Positions 26,888 to 33,834 of a DNA stretch of 64,000 nucleotides are shown one piece after another. The position numbers and the translations under genes are program-made. The notes below the pieces were generated by a model. It was not told where the DNA came from. It was given only the letters and a program-made list of their open reading frames with translations, and searched no databases. Source of the DNA: Algoriphagus kandeliae (GTDB lineage: Bacteria; Bacteroidota; Bacteroidia; Cytophagales; Cyclobacteriaceae); assembly GCF_004571135.1 (NCBI RefSeq), contig NZ_SPSB01000001.1, forward strand, positions 62,001 through 126,000. Direction: 5' to 3'. Position 1 is the stretch's first letter, and every line of letters begins with the position of its first letter.

Positions 26888-27163
26888 ATGAATGTTCAGC
26901 AATTCAAAAGGTTGGAACAACCAGATCCTTCTTTTTCACCTGAATTATTAGCCTTATGGTGGGATTTTCATGGGAATTGGGACATGGCACATTCTCAGGT
27001 TGATCATCTTTCAGGAAAGCTTTCGGCCAGGGTTCATGCCTACCTTCATCGAAAGGAAGGAGACCTCTGGAATGCAGATTATTGGTATCGAATAGCAGGT
27101 GAGGAGCGGCCTACTTATTCCTTGGATAGGGAATGGGAGGAACTGCTTGAGCGGTTGTTGTAA
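26888..27163 (+). CDS. small conserved hypothetical protein
   Basis: A 91-residue soluble protein starting at ATG 26888. It is rich in Trp and His (LLALWWDFHGNWDMAHSQVD, then LHRKEGDLWNADYWYRIAG) and predicted mostly helical. Short proteins with the HRKEGDxxNAxYWYxRAG pattern occur widely in bacteria and even eukaryotes as uncharacterised proteins; the match here is from memory. No signal peptide or membrane segment. It is followed 33 bp later by the DUF4174 gene on the same strand. Function unknown. Confidence 0.72.
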   Translation: MNVQQFKRLEQPDPSFSPELLALWWDFHGNWDMAHSQVDHLSGKLSARVHAYLHRKEGDLWNADYWYRIAGEERPTYSLDREWEELLERLL

Positions 27164-27196
27164 CAAACATTCGGATGATTCGGATGTTTTCAAAAC

Positions 27197-27607
27197 ATGA
27201 ACTTTCTTATCCCTTTGTTGATGGTTTTAAGTTTGGATATTTCTCAGCCGAAAGGCTTGAAGGATTTTCGCTGGGAAAAGCGGATTCTATTATTTTTTGA
27301 TTGTTCTGAAGATTCTTGTGTGGACTTTAAAGAATATGAAAGCAAGATTTCAGAAAGGAAGCTCCTGATTGTGCGATTTGAGGGTCAAAATCTCGTTCAG
27401 AATTCAGAGGAAATCGATCTCGAAAAAGATTCATTTTTAAAAGTAAAAAACAAGGAAAAAGGTGGAAGTCAATGGTATCTCATTGGGTTGGATGGAGGTG
27501 TAAAAGCTTCCGGGAAACAATCAGAATTTGATTGGGATTGGATTTTTAGAAAGATTGATTCCATGCCCATGAGACAAAGTGAAATCAGAATAGGAGTGAA
27601 AAATTGA
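27197..27607 (+). CDS. DUF4174 domain-containing secreted protein
   Basis: A 136-residue protein with a short hydrophobic N-terminus (MNFLIPLLMVLSLDIS), probably a signal peptide. The remainder matches DUF4174: KDFRWEKRILLFF at the start and WYLIGLDGGVKASG with IDSMPMRQSE at the end, the last being the most typical family motif. The fold is thioredoxin-like without catalytic cysteines in the usual place (Cys residues occur at FFDCSEDSC). Role unknown. Preceded by the 91-residue gene and followed by a GGGG/CCCC motif region. Confidence 0.8.
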   Translation: MNFLIPLLMVLSLDISQPKGLKDFRWEKRILLFFDCSEDSCVDFKEYESKISERKLLIVRFEGQNLVQNSEEIDLEKDSFLKVKNKEKGGSQWYLIGLDGGVKASGKQSEFDWDWIFRKIDSMPMRQSEIRIGVKN

Positions 27608-27610
27608 AAT

Positions 27611-27675
27611 TAAACCCCCGAAAAATACCCATTTTAGGGGATGTTTTCGTGTTTTTTAGATCCGTAATTTAGGGG
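27611..27675. promoter_or_regulatory. TTTAGGGG motif cluster upstream of small protein gene
   Basis: The 97-base gap before the 78-residue gene contains TTTTAGGGG (27632-27640) and TTTAGGGG (27668-27675) 35-36 bases apart in direct orientation, plus the inverted form TAAACCCCC (27611-27619). Spaced repeats like this look like regulator-binding sites, but no regulator can be named. Confidence 0.35.
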
Positions 27676-27704
27676 TCTGTTTTTGCTTGAAATTTAATCA
27701 GACT

Positions 27705-27938
27705 ATGAAATTCTTTTATATCTCCTCTGAACCTAATCAGGATAATTTATTTGAAATTCACGATCGCGATTGTCCTCAAATTCCAAATGCGATCAATAGG
27801 GATTATTTAGGTCCTTTTAATAACGGTTCTGAAGCTCTCCGTACAGCAAGCAGAAATAAGACTAATGTGACCCTTTGTGGATCCTGCTGTCAGGGAGAGA
27901 CTGCCTCAATTATCTTCAAAGATAAAATCTCTCACTAG
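27705..27938 (+). CDS. small Cys-containing hypothetical protein
   Basis: A 77-residue protein from ATG 27705 (a TTG six codons upstream is less likely). The segments FFYISSEPNQDNLFEIHD and DCPQIPNAINRDYLGPFN, followed by a C-terminal LCGSCCQG, are typical of small Bacteroidota proteins in which an Asp-Cys-Pro and a CxxCC motif could form a metal site. No signal peptide. No function known; the Cys arrangement suggests zinc binding (inference). Monocistronic, with the TTTAGGGG motif cluster upstream. Confidence 0.68.
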   Translation: MKFFYISSEPNQDNLFEIHDRDCPQIPNAINRDYLGPFNNGSEALRTASRNKTNVTLCGSCCQGETASIIFKDKISH

Positions 27939-28081
27939 TACTTTTTCTTCCTTTTTGGGATAGCTATAATTTCATAGCTAAAATGGATTTTTTCTTTGAA
28001 TCTTTTAGATTTGCCTCCCGCAAAGGAGAGATTTAAAATAGGGAGGCACCTTTCTTTCAAAATTTCTCTATTTTCTTTTAG
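27939..28081. other. intergenic hairpins before the tRNA region
   Basis: Two inverted repeats are visible: TAGCTAT-N6-ATAGCTA at 27961-27980, and TGCCTCCC (28012-28019) with GGGAGGCA (28041-28048). The first may serve as a weak terminator for the 77-residue gene although its T-tract is interrupted. No open frame. Confidence 0.45.
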
Positions 28082-28157
28082 CGGGGTGTGACGCATCACG
28101 ATATGTATCGGGACGGTTAGTGTATCCTGATTGGAAGAATGGTTACATGTTCAAATC
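28082..28157 (+). pseudogene. degenerate tRNA-Pro copy interrupted by a palindrome
   Basis: Bases 28082-28095 match the first 14 bases of the intact tRNA-Pro gene at 28231 at 13 of 14 positions; 28114-28124 match the D-arm segment CGGTTAGCGTA at 10 of 11; and the end matches TGGTCGCAGGTTCAAATC at 15 of 18. Between the first two blocks sits TCACGATATGTATCGGGA (28096-28113), a near-perfect 8-bp palindrome with a 2-base loop, in place of four D-loop bases. The anticodon arm and 3' acceptor strand have decayed, so it cannot fold as a tRNA. Confidence 0.65.
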
Positions 28158-28230
28158 TTAAAGAAGAGTTGAATTAGCTAAAAGTTTAATAGAATTGATT
28201 TTCAGTACTTGAAAATTAGAAGTATTAATT

Positions 28231-28305
28231 CGGGGTGTGGCGCAGTCCGGTTAGCGTACACGTCTGGGGGGCGTGTGGTCGCAGGTTCAAATCCTGTCAC
28301 CCCGA
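28231..28305 (+). tRNA. tRNA-Pro (anticodon GGG)
   Basis: A 75-base cloverleaf: acceptor CGGGGTG pairs with CACCCCG, D-arm GCGC/GCGT, anticodon stem CACGT/GCGTG with loop CTGGGGG (anticodon GGG at 28266-28268), variable TGGTC, T-arm GCAGG-TTCAAAT-CCTGT and discriminator A. CCA is not encoded. The anticodon reads CCC/CCU proline codons. A hairpin terminator follows at 28318. A 7-5-7 inverted repeat (28198-28216) lies just upstream. Confidence 0.97.
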
Positions 28306-28317
28306 CTTGAAAATGAT

Positions 28318-28351
28318 GGAGCTACGATTTTAATTATCGTAGCTCCTTTTT
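28318..28351 (+). terminator. intrinsic terminator of tRNA-Pro
   Basis: An 11-base stem GGAGCTACGAT (28318-28328) / ATCGTAGCTCC (28336-28346) with a 7-base loop, followed by TTTTTATTTT on the plus strand. It also lies directly after the convergent fhs stop, though the U-tract in that direction is weak. Confidence 0.88.
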
Positions 28352-28354
28352 ATT

Positions 28355-30022
28355 TTAAAACAACCCTGAAATTACTCCATCCGGTGAGATATCTACTTGC
28401 TCCGCGGCTGGGGTTTCGGATAGGCCTGGCATCCTTAGAATTTCACCTGCAATTGGAATCAAAAAACCCGCACCTGCAGCAATCTCGAATTCCCGAATGG
28501 TAATCTTAAAATCACGGGGCCTTCCGATTAACTTTTCTTGATCACTGATGCTTTTCTGGGTTTTGGCGATGCAGACAGGTAGGTGATTATATCCCAGCCT
28601 ATCGATTTTCTTGAGTTGGCTTTGAGCCTTCGCTGAAAGAACTACTCCGGATGCACCATAGATGGTTCGGCTGACTTTCTTAATTTTTTCTTCTACCGAA
28701 TCATCCAATGCATAGGTCGGCTTGAATTTGTATTGGCAATTTTCAGCAGCTTTAATGACAAGTTTGCCAAGATTAAGACAGCCCTCTCCGCCTTTTTCCC
28801 ATCCCTCACTCAAAGCCACAGGAATACCCAAATTCTCACAATATTCCAACAGTAGCTGCTTTTCGGCTGCTGTATCACTACTAAAGACATTTACGGCTAC
28901 TACTACTGGAATCCCAAAACTTCTAAGACTTTCTAAGTGATGCAACAAATTCGGCAACCCTTTTTCCAATGCTTCTAGATCCTCTGAAGTCAGTTCCTTA
29001 AGTGGTTTTCCTCCGTGGTATTTTAATGCGCGAATGGTCGCAACTAGAACTGTTGCTTTTGGAGAAATACCTGCTTCGCGACATTTGATATTGAAAAACT
29101 TTTCAGCTCCAAGATCGGAACCGAAACCCGCCTCAGTCACAACATAATCCCCTAAGCTCAGGCCCATTTTTGTAGCGATGATGCTGTTGGTTCCCTGTGC
29201 GATATTGGCAAAAGGGCCGCCATGAATCAAAGCAGGGTGATGTCCCAAAGTCTGTACCAAATTAGGCTTGATAGCTTCTTTCATCAAAGTAGCCATAGCC
29301 CCTTCTGCTTTCAGGTCACCTGCATACACAGGGCTTTCATCAAAGCGATCACCAACGTAAATACTAGCAAAACGCTTTTTTAGATCTTCCAAGTCTTTGC
29401 TCATGCAAAGGATAGCCATTACCTCGCTGGCTGCAGTGATATTGAATCCGGTTTCTCGAGGAATTCCACCGGTTTTTCCTCCTAGACCAGTAACGATTCC
29501 ACGAAGTGCCCGGTCATTCATATCCATGACTCGCTTCCACAAAACGGTTCGGGGATCAATGCCAAGGTTTCTGGTTTTACTTTGAATATTATTATCAATC
29601 AGGGCAGATAGAAGATTATTGGCTTTTTCAATTGCATGAAAATCCCCAGTAAAATGCAAGTTGATATCCTCCATAGGAATGACCTGCGACCAACCTCCTC
29701 CAGCTGCGCCTCCTTTGATTCCAAACACAGGACCCAAACTTGGCTCTCTGATAACTGCGATGGTATTTTTTTCTAATTGATTTAGTGCATCGGTTAAGCC
29801 AATGGTGACGGTGGTTTTTCCTTCTCCTGCGGGAGTAGGAGTGATGGCAGTAACTAAAATCAGATTGGATTGGGTGATTTTTTCTTCGTCAATTATGTCT
29901 AAGGATAGCTTGGCTTTGCAGCGTCCATAGATTTCAAAGTCCTCATCCGGAATCCCAAGCCTCTCTGTGATTTTGCGAATGGGCATGGGTTTGACGGATT
30001 TGGCTATTTCGAGGTCATTCAT
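28355..30022 (-). CDS. fhs: formate--tetrahydrofolate ligase
   Basis: A 555-residue cytoplasmic enzyme that makes 10-formyl-THF from formate, THF and ATP, feeding one-carbon units to purine synthesis and initiator tRNA formylation. The P-loop TPAGEGKTTVTIGL is near residue 61; other family signatures are LGPVFGIKGGAAGGG and QGTNSIIATKMGL-type segments, with EAGFGSDLGAEKF. Length is normal for the family (about 555). Monocistronic, ending against the tRNA-Pro terminator. Confidence 0.95.
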   Translation of the reverse strand: MNDLEIAKSVKPMPIRKITERLGIPDEDFEIYGRCKAKLSLDIIDEEKITQSNLILVTAITPTPAGEGKTTVTIGLTDALNQLEKNTIAVIREPSLGPVFGIKGGAAGGGWSQVIPMEDINLHFTGDFHAIEKANNLLSALIDNNIQSKTRNLGIDPRTVLWKRVMDMNDRALRGIVTGLGGKTGGIPRETGFNITAASEVMAILCMSKDLEDLKKRFASIYVGDRFDESPVYAGDLKAEGAMATLMKEAIKPNLVQTLGHHPALIHGGPFANIAQGTNSIIATKMGLSLGDYVVTEAGFGSDLGAEKFFNIKCREAGISPKATVLVATIRALKYHGGKPLKELTSEDLEALEKGLPNLLHHLESLRSFGIPVVVAVNVFSSDTAAEKQLLLEYCENLGIPVALSEGWEKGGEGCLNLGKLVIKAAENCQYKFKPTYALDDSVEEKIKKVSRTIYGASGVVLSAKAQSQLKKIDRLGYNHLPVCIAKTQKSISDQEKLIGRPRDFKITIREFEIAAGAGFLIPIAGEILRMPGLSETPAAEQVDISPDGVISGLF

Positions 30023-30173
30023 GGTCGTTTTTGTTTCAAAAAAAGGGTATAAATAGCTATCGAAGCCTGATTATTTTTTGTAAAAAAAATGATAGAAGTC
30101 AGTTAAAAATCAGGAAAAAGAAATTCCATTCTACCACCCTGGAAAGAGAGGAAGAATGGAAAGGATTTTTTCT

Positions 30174-32849
30174 TTACAGATCGTACTTTAAGGTAAGCAA
30201 TCCGTATCTCGGTTGAACCAGGTAAGAGAAAGTACTAATGAGGTTTTCATTAAAGCTATCTCTACGAATAGATCGTGTGTCAAGCAGGTTCCATACGGAA
30301 ACTTTTATTTCCCAAGGGCTACTTTTTCCTCGATAAGTCAAAAAGGCATTTAAGAAGTCAAAATCGCTTTGAGTTCCTGCGGCCCGATTTAGGTAGGTGT
30401 TGTAAGTATAATCCGCATTCAATTTCAGCCCCTTGAAAATGTCCAAATCTATTTCAATTCTTGGGCTATGTGTTGTAAATGTGTTTTCAAGATTTCCTGA
30501 ATTATAGCGATTGGTAGTGAAAGAATAGGCAAAATCCACTTCCAAAACCTTAAAAAAGGTCGTCGTTAGCTTGGTGTCATAGGTTTGTGAAAATTGCTTA
30601 TTCTGCGCCGGGAGATCATCCAGAAGCAAGTTGGTTGAAAAGGCATTCCAGTTTCCACCGACTTCGAATTTAAATTTATTCAAGGCCTTGTCTAGGCGAA
30701 TATCCCCATTCAAAGTTTCATTAACAGGCTCAATATTTTGCAAAGAGAGGAGGCGATTGATCCCCGCAAAATCCGTAGAAGTCACGATTTCATCCCGCTT
30801 TCGTTGGTAATTCATGTTCCCAAAAACAGTCAGTCCAGAGAACATGTCGAAATGATTGTAACTCAAGTTGTGATTGGAAAAAAGCCCATTGTCCAAAGTT
30901 CGATTTCCCTGAAAAACCGCATTGTAATCCTGTAAAACTAGTCCCTGAGCTAATTTTTGGATATCCATAAAATTGGCTTCTACCTGATAGCGATAGGTTA
31001 GTGAACGGTTGGATTTGATATTCCATTTGGCATAGAGTCCCGGCAAAGCCAGAATTTTCCGGTAAGAAAGTTCATTCTCAAATTGCTGATCCTGCCAGGT
31101 GTAGCGATGAGCAAAAATTGATGGACTGATGATGAATTTCTTCCACTTGGTTTTCCAAGTCATTCCCACATACAGGTCCTGAAAGCCAAATTCGTTCTGA
31201 TTGTCAAAGGCTTGGAATTCTTCATCGGAACCATCCTGATTCAATTCCCCTTCCAATTTTTGCTTGAATTGCTGGTATCCTAAAGACCAATTCAAATGAT
31301 TGGTGGGGTTGAGGATGTAGTAATAATTGAATGCTCCCTCCAAGGTTCCGGTTCGAAGTTCCTGGGATTGAATCAATCGATATTGCTCTGCATCCGGAAT
31401 GATTGCCAAACCTAGTATCGGCTTCAGATTCGTAGTTAGATCAAAAATTGGATCAGTGAATTTTCGTTCCCAATTCAACTCTGTGGAGAAAACGTGTCTT
31501 TCGGAAGGGGCATGATACCATTCGAATTTTTGCTGAATAGCATAAGGGTTCCGAGAGTTAATAGATGCCAGATTTTGCTGGTTTTGACCAAAATTAGACT
31601 GAAGTAAATTGATATTGCTGATGTCTGAAATTTTTCCAAAAGCACTGTATCGAACATAAGTTTCTTCCTTGGGCGTATAGGTCAGGGAGTATTTTCCCAA
31701 AGCTGATGCATTCTCAACTTCACTTGCAGAGGCAAGGGTTTCCTGGACATTTTCTCCAGAATTCAAATAGGTGCGGAAAGAGTTGCTGCCTAATTTATTT
31801 TTGGAAGCAGAGCCAATGAGGAAGCCGGCATGTCTCCAAGTTCTGCTTGGAGTGTAATTGAAATTGAGTGCTCCCAAATGGGTGTTGAGTTGGGCTGCAT
31901 TCGTTCGATTGGCTAGTGGGATACCAATATCATCCCCGTTTAGTTGAACACGTGAACCTGATCGGGAACTTAGTCCTGCCAACCCTCCATTGAATCGAAA
32001 ATAATCCTGAAGTGTGAAAGTTTGCTCGCCTACGTTATTGCTTCCTCCAATTAAGTTAAGATTGAGTTTTGGGGCATAGTAAAAGGCATTGGCATGTCCC
32101 AGGTATCGTTCTTTAGGTCCTCCTCCTGCTTCCAAATCTCCAAAAACCATATTCTTTTTCCCATCCTTCAATTGGATGTTCAAAGCAAGGGTTTCATTAT
32201 TATCCAAACCACGAATAGGGGAAACCTCATTGAAATTTTTTAAAACCTGAACGCGGTCTACGGCATTCGCAGGTAGGTTTTTAGTTGCCAATTTGGTGTC
32301 TCCATCAAAGAAGGTTTTTCCATCCACTAAGACTTTATCGACTTTTTTTCCTTGCACTTTTACCTCACCGTTTTCATCCACTTGGAAGCCGGGGAGTTTT
32401 TCGAGTACATCTTCTAATTTCCGCTCATTCCCGGTGGTAAAAGCTTCTGTTTTGTATGTCAAGGTGTCTCCCTTCATGGTGACGGGTAGTTCGGAGACGA
32501 CCTCTATCATTCCTAATTCTGTATCGGCTTGTTCTAAGGTGATCAAAAAAGGAGTTTCTGAATCCCATTCAGTCACGGACAATTCAAACTGTCGATAGCC
32601 TACGAATGAAACTCGTAAAAGGTATTCAGATCCGGGATTCAAAGTAATCTTGAATTTTCCTTCATCATTGGAAATTCCGAACCCGCCGATTTTCTGAGTG
32701 GATTGGTTGATGGCAACCACGTTGGCGTAGGGTATGGGGCGGTCAAGGGAATCCAAAACTCTTCCGGTTAAGGCTTTCCCTTGTCCCCATGCTGGAATCA
32801 CTATTCCGGCGAAAAAAGAGAGCAAAAGCAATCGTTTCAAAAAAAGCAT
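30174..32849 (-). CDS. outer-membrane beta-barrel protein, TonB-receptor-like with carboxypeptidase-regulatory domain
   Basis: An 891-residue outer-membrane protein. A signal peptide (ending IPAWGQ) is followed by a CarboxypepD_reg-like/CNA-B domain (GRVLDSLDRPIPYANVVAIN, about 27-105), a plug-like domain (LEDVLEKLPGFQVDENGEV, about 140-230) and a long barrel (OMP_b-brl_3 type) ending TLKYDL. Such proteins in Bacteroidota resemble SusC-type TonB receptors but lack a SusD partner. It directly follows the GLPGLI gene (37 bp), a pairing often seen in this phylum, and both lie back-to-back with a two-component system. Substrate unknown; metal or peptide uptake and envelope-stress roles are possible. 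Confidence 0.85.
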   Translation of the reverse strand: MLFLKRLLLLSFFAGIVIPAWGQGKALTGRVLDSLDRPIPYANVVAINQSTQKIGGFGISNDEGKFKITLNPGSEYLLRVSFVGYRQFELSVTEWDSETPFLITLEQADTELGMIEVVSELPVTMKGDTLTYKTEAFTTGNERKLEDVLEKLPGFQVDENGEVKVQGKKVDKVLVDGKTFFDGDTKLATKNLPANAVDRVQVLKNFNEVSPIRGLDNNETLALNIQLKDGKKNMVFGDLEAGGGPKERYLGHANAFYYAPKLNLNLIGGSNNVGEQTFTLQDYFRFNGGLAGLSSRSGSRVQLNGDDIGIPLANRTNAAQLNTHLGALNFNYTPSRTWRHAGFLIGSASKNKLGSNSFRTYLNSGENVQETLASASEVENASALGKYSLTYTPKEETYVRYSAFGKISDISNINLLQSNFGQNQQNLASINSRNPYAIQQKFEWYHAPSERHVFSTELNWERKFTDPIFDLTTNLKPILGLAIIPDAEQYRLIQSQELRTGTLEGAFNYYYILNPTNHLNWSLGYQQFKQKLEGELNQDGSDEEFQAFDNQNEFGFQDLYVGMTWKTKWKKFIISPSIFAHRYTWQDQQFENELSYRKILALPGLYAKWNIKSNRSLTYRYQVEANFMDIQKLAQGLVLQDYNAVFQGNRTLDNGLFSNHNLSYNHFDMFSGLTVFGNMNYQRKRDEIVTSTDFAGINRLLSLQNIEPVNETLNGDIRLDKALNKFKFEVGGNWNAFSTNLLLDDLPAQNKQFSQTYDTKLTTTFFKVLEVDFAYSFTTNRYNSGNLENTFTTHSPRIEIDLDIFKGLKLNADYTYNTYLNRAAGTQSDFDFLNAFLTYRGKSSPWEIKVSVWNLLDTRSIRRDSFNENLISTFSYLVQPRYGLLTLKYDL

Positions 32850-32886
32850 AGTTGGTTTAGTTTATAGATCTTTTTTTGGCTTTTGC

Positions 32887-33720
32887 TTAGTTGCTTATTC
32901 GGATAGTGAATCGGTTGCCATCGCCCGGCTTCCCTTGATAGCGATTCATCATTTGCTTCATTCCTTCCTCCTGAATTGCTCGGAATTCTTCTCGAGTTAC
33001 TACTTTTCCACGGTCAGGTCGGACAATAGCAACTGGTTCGGCTGATGGATTCAATTCAATTCGTTCGCAGATAAGTACCCGACCTTCATTGTTCAACTCC
33101 AAAATCAATCCAGGCAGGCCGAAGTAATTCTCAGGACCATGTGGAACAGGGATTTCAGGAGTAAACCAAGCGGTAACTTCTAAAGTATCTTTCACAGCTT
33201 CCATTTCGGTCATTCCGGTTGAAAAGCGCTGGGAGTCCACAATTCGGGTGTACGTCGCCTTTTGGGCAGTATAATCTCCGATTTGCTTGGTTTCACCAGT
33301 CAATTCCCATTCAGCAGGCTCCAGTACATCTTTGATCAGAAAGTCTTTTCCCATCACATCTTGCTCCTGTTCATAGGTCTGCTCGGCGATATTTTTATAA
33401 AGGATACGGTCTTGACTTCCGGTATTGATGACAATTTGCATTCCTCCGGAGGAAGCGGTAGCTGGACCACCACCCAAGCTTTCTACTTGTTTCCAGTTAG
33501 ACTCGATTGGAGTAAAGGAGAGTACATATTCCCGCTCCATTTGTTTTTTAAGTTGAGCTTGGATTTCCGCCATTTGATCTGGGTTCATCTGAGTTGAATC
33601 CATTTCAAACCTGAATGAGGAGGAGGATTTGTAATAGGCTCTTCCGGTAAGACCCTGAGAAAGGACCGAGCTAACGCTCCCCATCATAAAGGCAAGTAGA
33701 ATAAGTAGTTTCGTCTTCAT
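32887..33720 (-). CDS. GLPGLI family protein
   Basis: A 277-residue secreted protein with a signal peptide (cleavage near SVLSQ). The family name motif is present as YFGLPGLILEL in the C-terminal third, following PHGPENYFG. The N-terminal part includes a run of Met/Gln (MDSTQMNPDQMAEIQAQLKK). GLPGLI proteins (TIGR01200-type) are found only in Bacteroidota and have no known activity; many accompany TonB-type barrels, as here. It is the first gene of a two-gene leftward operon opposite the histidine kinase. The shared 114-bp gap holds phased GTTAA repeats. Confidence 0.88.
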   Translation of the reverse strand: MKTKLLILLAFMMGSVSSVLSQGLTGRAYYKSSSSFRFEMDSTQMNPDQMAEIQAQLKKQMEREYVLSFTPIESNWKQVESLGGGPATASSGGMQIVINTGSQDRILYKNIAEQTYEQEQDVMGKDFLIKDVLEPAEWELTGETKQIGDYTAQKATYTRIVDSQRFSTGMTEMEAVKDTLEVTAWFTPEIPVPHGPENYFGLPGLILELNNEGRVLICERIELNPSAEPVAIVRPDRGKVVTREEFRAIQEEGMKQMMNRYQGKPGDGNRFTIRISN

Positions 33721-33769
33721 CGTGTTTCTGTTTTTTTAGCAAATCAATAAAGTTAGCAGAAAACAATCC

Positions 33770-33799
33770 GTTAAGCACTGTTAACGAGTGTTAACCCCC
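33770..33799. promoter_or_regulatory. three GTTAA boxes phased at exactly 10 bp (response-regulator site candidate)
   Basis: Units GTTAAGCACT (33770-33779), GTTAACGAGT (33780-33789) and GTTAACCCCC (33790-33799) stand head to tail with a 10-bp period, placing the GTTAA boxes on one face of the helix. Direct repeats of 10-11 bp are the usual target of OmpR-family regulators, and such a regulator is encoded 1.6 kb downstream. The array is between the divergent GLPGLI and kinase genes, ending 24 bases before a TAnnTTTG box. Confidence 0.6.
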
Positions 33800-33822
33800 G
33801 TTTTTTGGCTATTTTATACTCT

Positions 33823-33830
33823 TAACTTTG
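33823..33830 (+). promoter_or_regulatory. TAnnTTTG promoter box of the histidine kinase gene
   Basis: TAACTTTG is an exact -7 box. It ends five bases before the GTG start codon of the kinase gene, so transcription would begin at or within a base or two of the start codon, implying a leaderless or near-leaderless mRNA. No well-placed TTTG -33 box is seen, fitting activation from the upstream GTTAA array. Confidence 0.5.
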
Positions 33831-33834
33831 AATT

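Noticed and set aside
27164-27196. Imperfect dyad around ATTCGGATGATTCGGATG before the DUF4174 gene
   Set aside because: The pairing needs several G-U pairs and there is no T run, so neither terminator nor operator can be supported.
27961-27980. TAGCTAT-N6-ATAGCTA hairpin as terminator of the 77-residue gene
   Set aside because: Only 7 bp of AT-rich stem and an interrupted T run; too weak to call.
28082-28157. A second functional tRNA gene
   Set aside because: T-stem and acceptor stem do not pair, and an insertion interrupts the D-loop; annotated as pseudogene instead.
28273-28503. Open frame of 76 codons starting inside the tRNA-Pro gene
   Set aside because: It crosses the tRNA, its terminator and the 3' end of fhs, so it is a chance frame.
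30174-32849. SusC/SusD-type polysaccharide utilisation locus
   Set aside because: The barrel lacks an adjacent SusD gene and glycoside hydrolases; the neighbours are GLPGLI and a two-component system.
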